From Verrucomicrobiales bacterium (GTDB taxonomy: Bacteria > Verrucomicrobiota > Verrucomicrobiia > Limisphaerales > F1-12-MAGs170): a stretch of DNA of 35,309 bases. Where the stretch lies: the NCBI GenBank assembly GCA_005777315.1, contig SXMN01000045.1, forward strand, positions 1 through 35,309, given 5' to 3'. The notes under the pieces are model-generated. The model was not told the origin of the DNA, did no database searches, and was given only the letters and a program-made list of their open reading frames with translations. The position numbers were made by a program, and so were the translations under genes. Shown piece by piece: positions 34,511 to 35,309 of the stretch (its first letter is position 1; each line of letters opens with the position of its first letter).

Positions 34511-35182
34511 TCAGGGCGCACTCGATTCAGACCAATTCAGCAGGAACGCCCGCCGCTGGTCGAAGAAGCTCCGCAGGCTGCCAGGGCCGGGCTCATCTGA
34601 AGTCCCAGCCAGGAATTGCTCGGTGCTGAAGAGTTTGCGGGTGTCGCGTGCGACATCGTCGCTGATCAGGTCACGATACTGTTTCACCACAGGCCCCAGG
34701 GTTTTCCAGTCGAACGATTTCTCCGCGATCTCGCGGACGTAGCCGAGGTATTTTGCGCGCAGTGAAGGCACGGCCAGGATCTGCGAAATGATCGGCTTGC
34801 TGGCGTCGCCCTGGGCTACCAGCGGATTGAGCGAGGTTCCCCCTCCTCCAAAACCACCGCCCCCTGGTCCACCACCGCCCGGACCTCCTCCCCGGCCCCC
34901 GCCGCCCCCGGAGCTGAACATTTCGTTGACATCATAGAACATCAGATGAAACCGGCCGTTCGGATCGAGGTAGAGCGAATAGTCAGCGGCTCGGGTGTAG
35001 AATCCATCCCCGTTGACCATCGCGTTGTCGAGCGCCAGGAAGCGCAGGTAACCGTCAATATCGAACACCGGCGCGAGCGTGGCTTCCAATCGTTCGGTCG
35101 GGGTCCGCTCGAACGTTCTGGCCAGTTCAATCAACGCAGTCCAAGCCTCTGGCCGATCCTTGGATTTGAGCTTCTTCAGGCA
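34511..35182 (-). pseudogene. CotH-kinase protein, 3' part only
   Basis: The frame encodes the C-terminal about 220 residues of a CotH-type protein: L-K-S-K-D-R-P-E-A-W, V-F-D-I-D-G-Y-L-R-F-L-A-L-D-N-A, G-F-Y-T-R-A-A-D-Y-S-L-Y-L-D-P-N-G-R-F-H and F-Y-D-V-N-E-M-F, the family's late active-site region. A Gly-rich tract (34840-34920) follows, then a helical tail ending at 34511. Upstream, recognisable CotH sequence stops at about 35182 and is replaced by the end of a transposase gene that finishes in the same frame (TGA at 35198-35200). The gene has thus lost its start, signal peptide and first half, so the remnant is probably not expressed as a functional protein. The first likely start inside it is a TTG at 35134. 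Confidence 0.75.
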
Positions 35183-35197
35183 TGAAGCGGTAGTTTT

Positions 35198-35309
35198 TCA
35201 TTGAGCGGGATAAAGATCCAATCCACCCAAATGGAAGAAGATGTCCGACTTGAAACGCTCTTTGTTCCGATAGCCAAAGGCTTTTTTGATCAGACCTTGG
35301 ATTTTATTG
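35198..35309 (-). mobile_element. C-terminal end of a transposase, cut by the window edge
   Basis: About 36 codons remain before a TGA at 35198-35200. The sequence (N-K-I-Q-G-L-I-K-K-A-F-G-Y-R-N then F-H-L-G-G-L-D-L-Y) has the usual end of ISL3-like DDE transposases, in which N-x-x-I-x-x-x-K-x-x-A-x-G-Y-R-N closes the catalytic domain. The insertion sequence continues to the right of the window. Its left end must lie between about 35183 and 35197, as CotH sequence begins right after. I could not define the terminal repeat or target duplication because only one end is visible. Confidence 0.65.

Noticed and set aside
1..35309. tRNA, rRNA or riboswitch genes
   Set aside because: No cloverleaf with conserved arms, ribosomal RNA segment or familiar riboswitch core was seen in the gaps between genes.

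Overview
The window looks like chromosomal DNA of a Verrucomicrobiota bacterium (PVC group). The markers are a fusion of a DUF1080 domain, a beta-propeller and a PVC-type haem domain; CotH-kinase proteins with lamin-tail domains; a G-type pseudopilin; a thioredoxin-like/PDZ protein with a haem motif; many secreted proteins; and REP-like palindromes. This assignment is inferred from gene families recognised by eye, since no search could be run.

Layout. 1-6.9 kb: the last codons of a possible upstream gene, then a 2154-residue secreted CotH-kinase protein with eight lamin-tail repeats, then a palindromic repeat. 7-12.4 kb: a nucleoside-deoxyribosyltransferase/TIR-like protein on the + strand; a tightly coupled minus-strand operon (HAD hydrolase, deoxyhypusine-synthase-like protein, PfkB sugar kinase, ApbE flavin transferase); and the divergent NADH sensor Rex. 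12.7-16.3 kb (minus): a NapH/NapG-like polyferredoxin fusion, a decayed DUF1624 membrane acyltransferase pseudogene and methylthioadenosine phosphorylase. 16.7-20.4 kb (plus): universal stress protein, radical SAM protein, and a DUF1573/rhodanese/MauE-like operon whose genes overlap by ATGA. 20.5-22.4 kb (minus): a pseudopilin gene fused in frame, but across a TAA stop, to a thioredoxin/CxxCH/PDZ protein.

22.4-35.2 kb is a minus-strand block of secreted proteins that looks like a sugar-processing neighbourhood: two DUF1080 (3-keto-disaccharide hydrolase-like) proteins, a Gfo/Idh/MocA oxidoreductase, a xylose-isomerase-like TIM barrel, an alpha/beta esterase, a PVC cytochrome and a second CotH protein. 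Its most unusual property is that unrelated proteins in it carry Gly/Arg/Pro-rich (RGG-like) tracts inserted between or inside domains. In addition, one helical module of about 90 residues occurs twice, once as the body of a small secreted protein and once inside the TIM-barrel protein. The block is interrupted by a REP-type element, a 5'-truncated PIN toxin with its small partner, and at the right edge the end of an insertion sequence that has cut off the 5' part of the second CotH gene.

The best candidates for something undescribed are the Gly/Arg-tract cluster with its shared module, the pseudopilin-thioredoxin-PDZ fusion with its in-frame stop, and the 17-bp leader repeated in front of two of the sugar genes. 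Residue ranges given for domains are estimates by eye.
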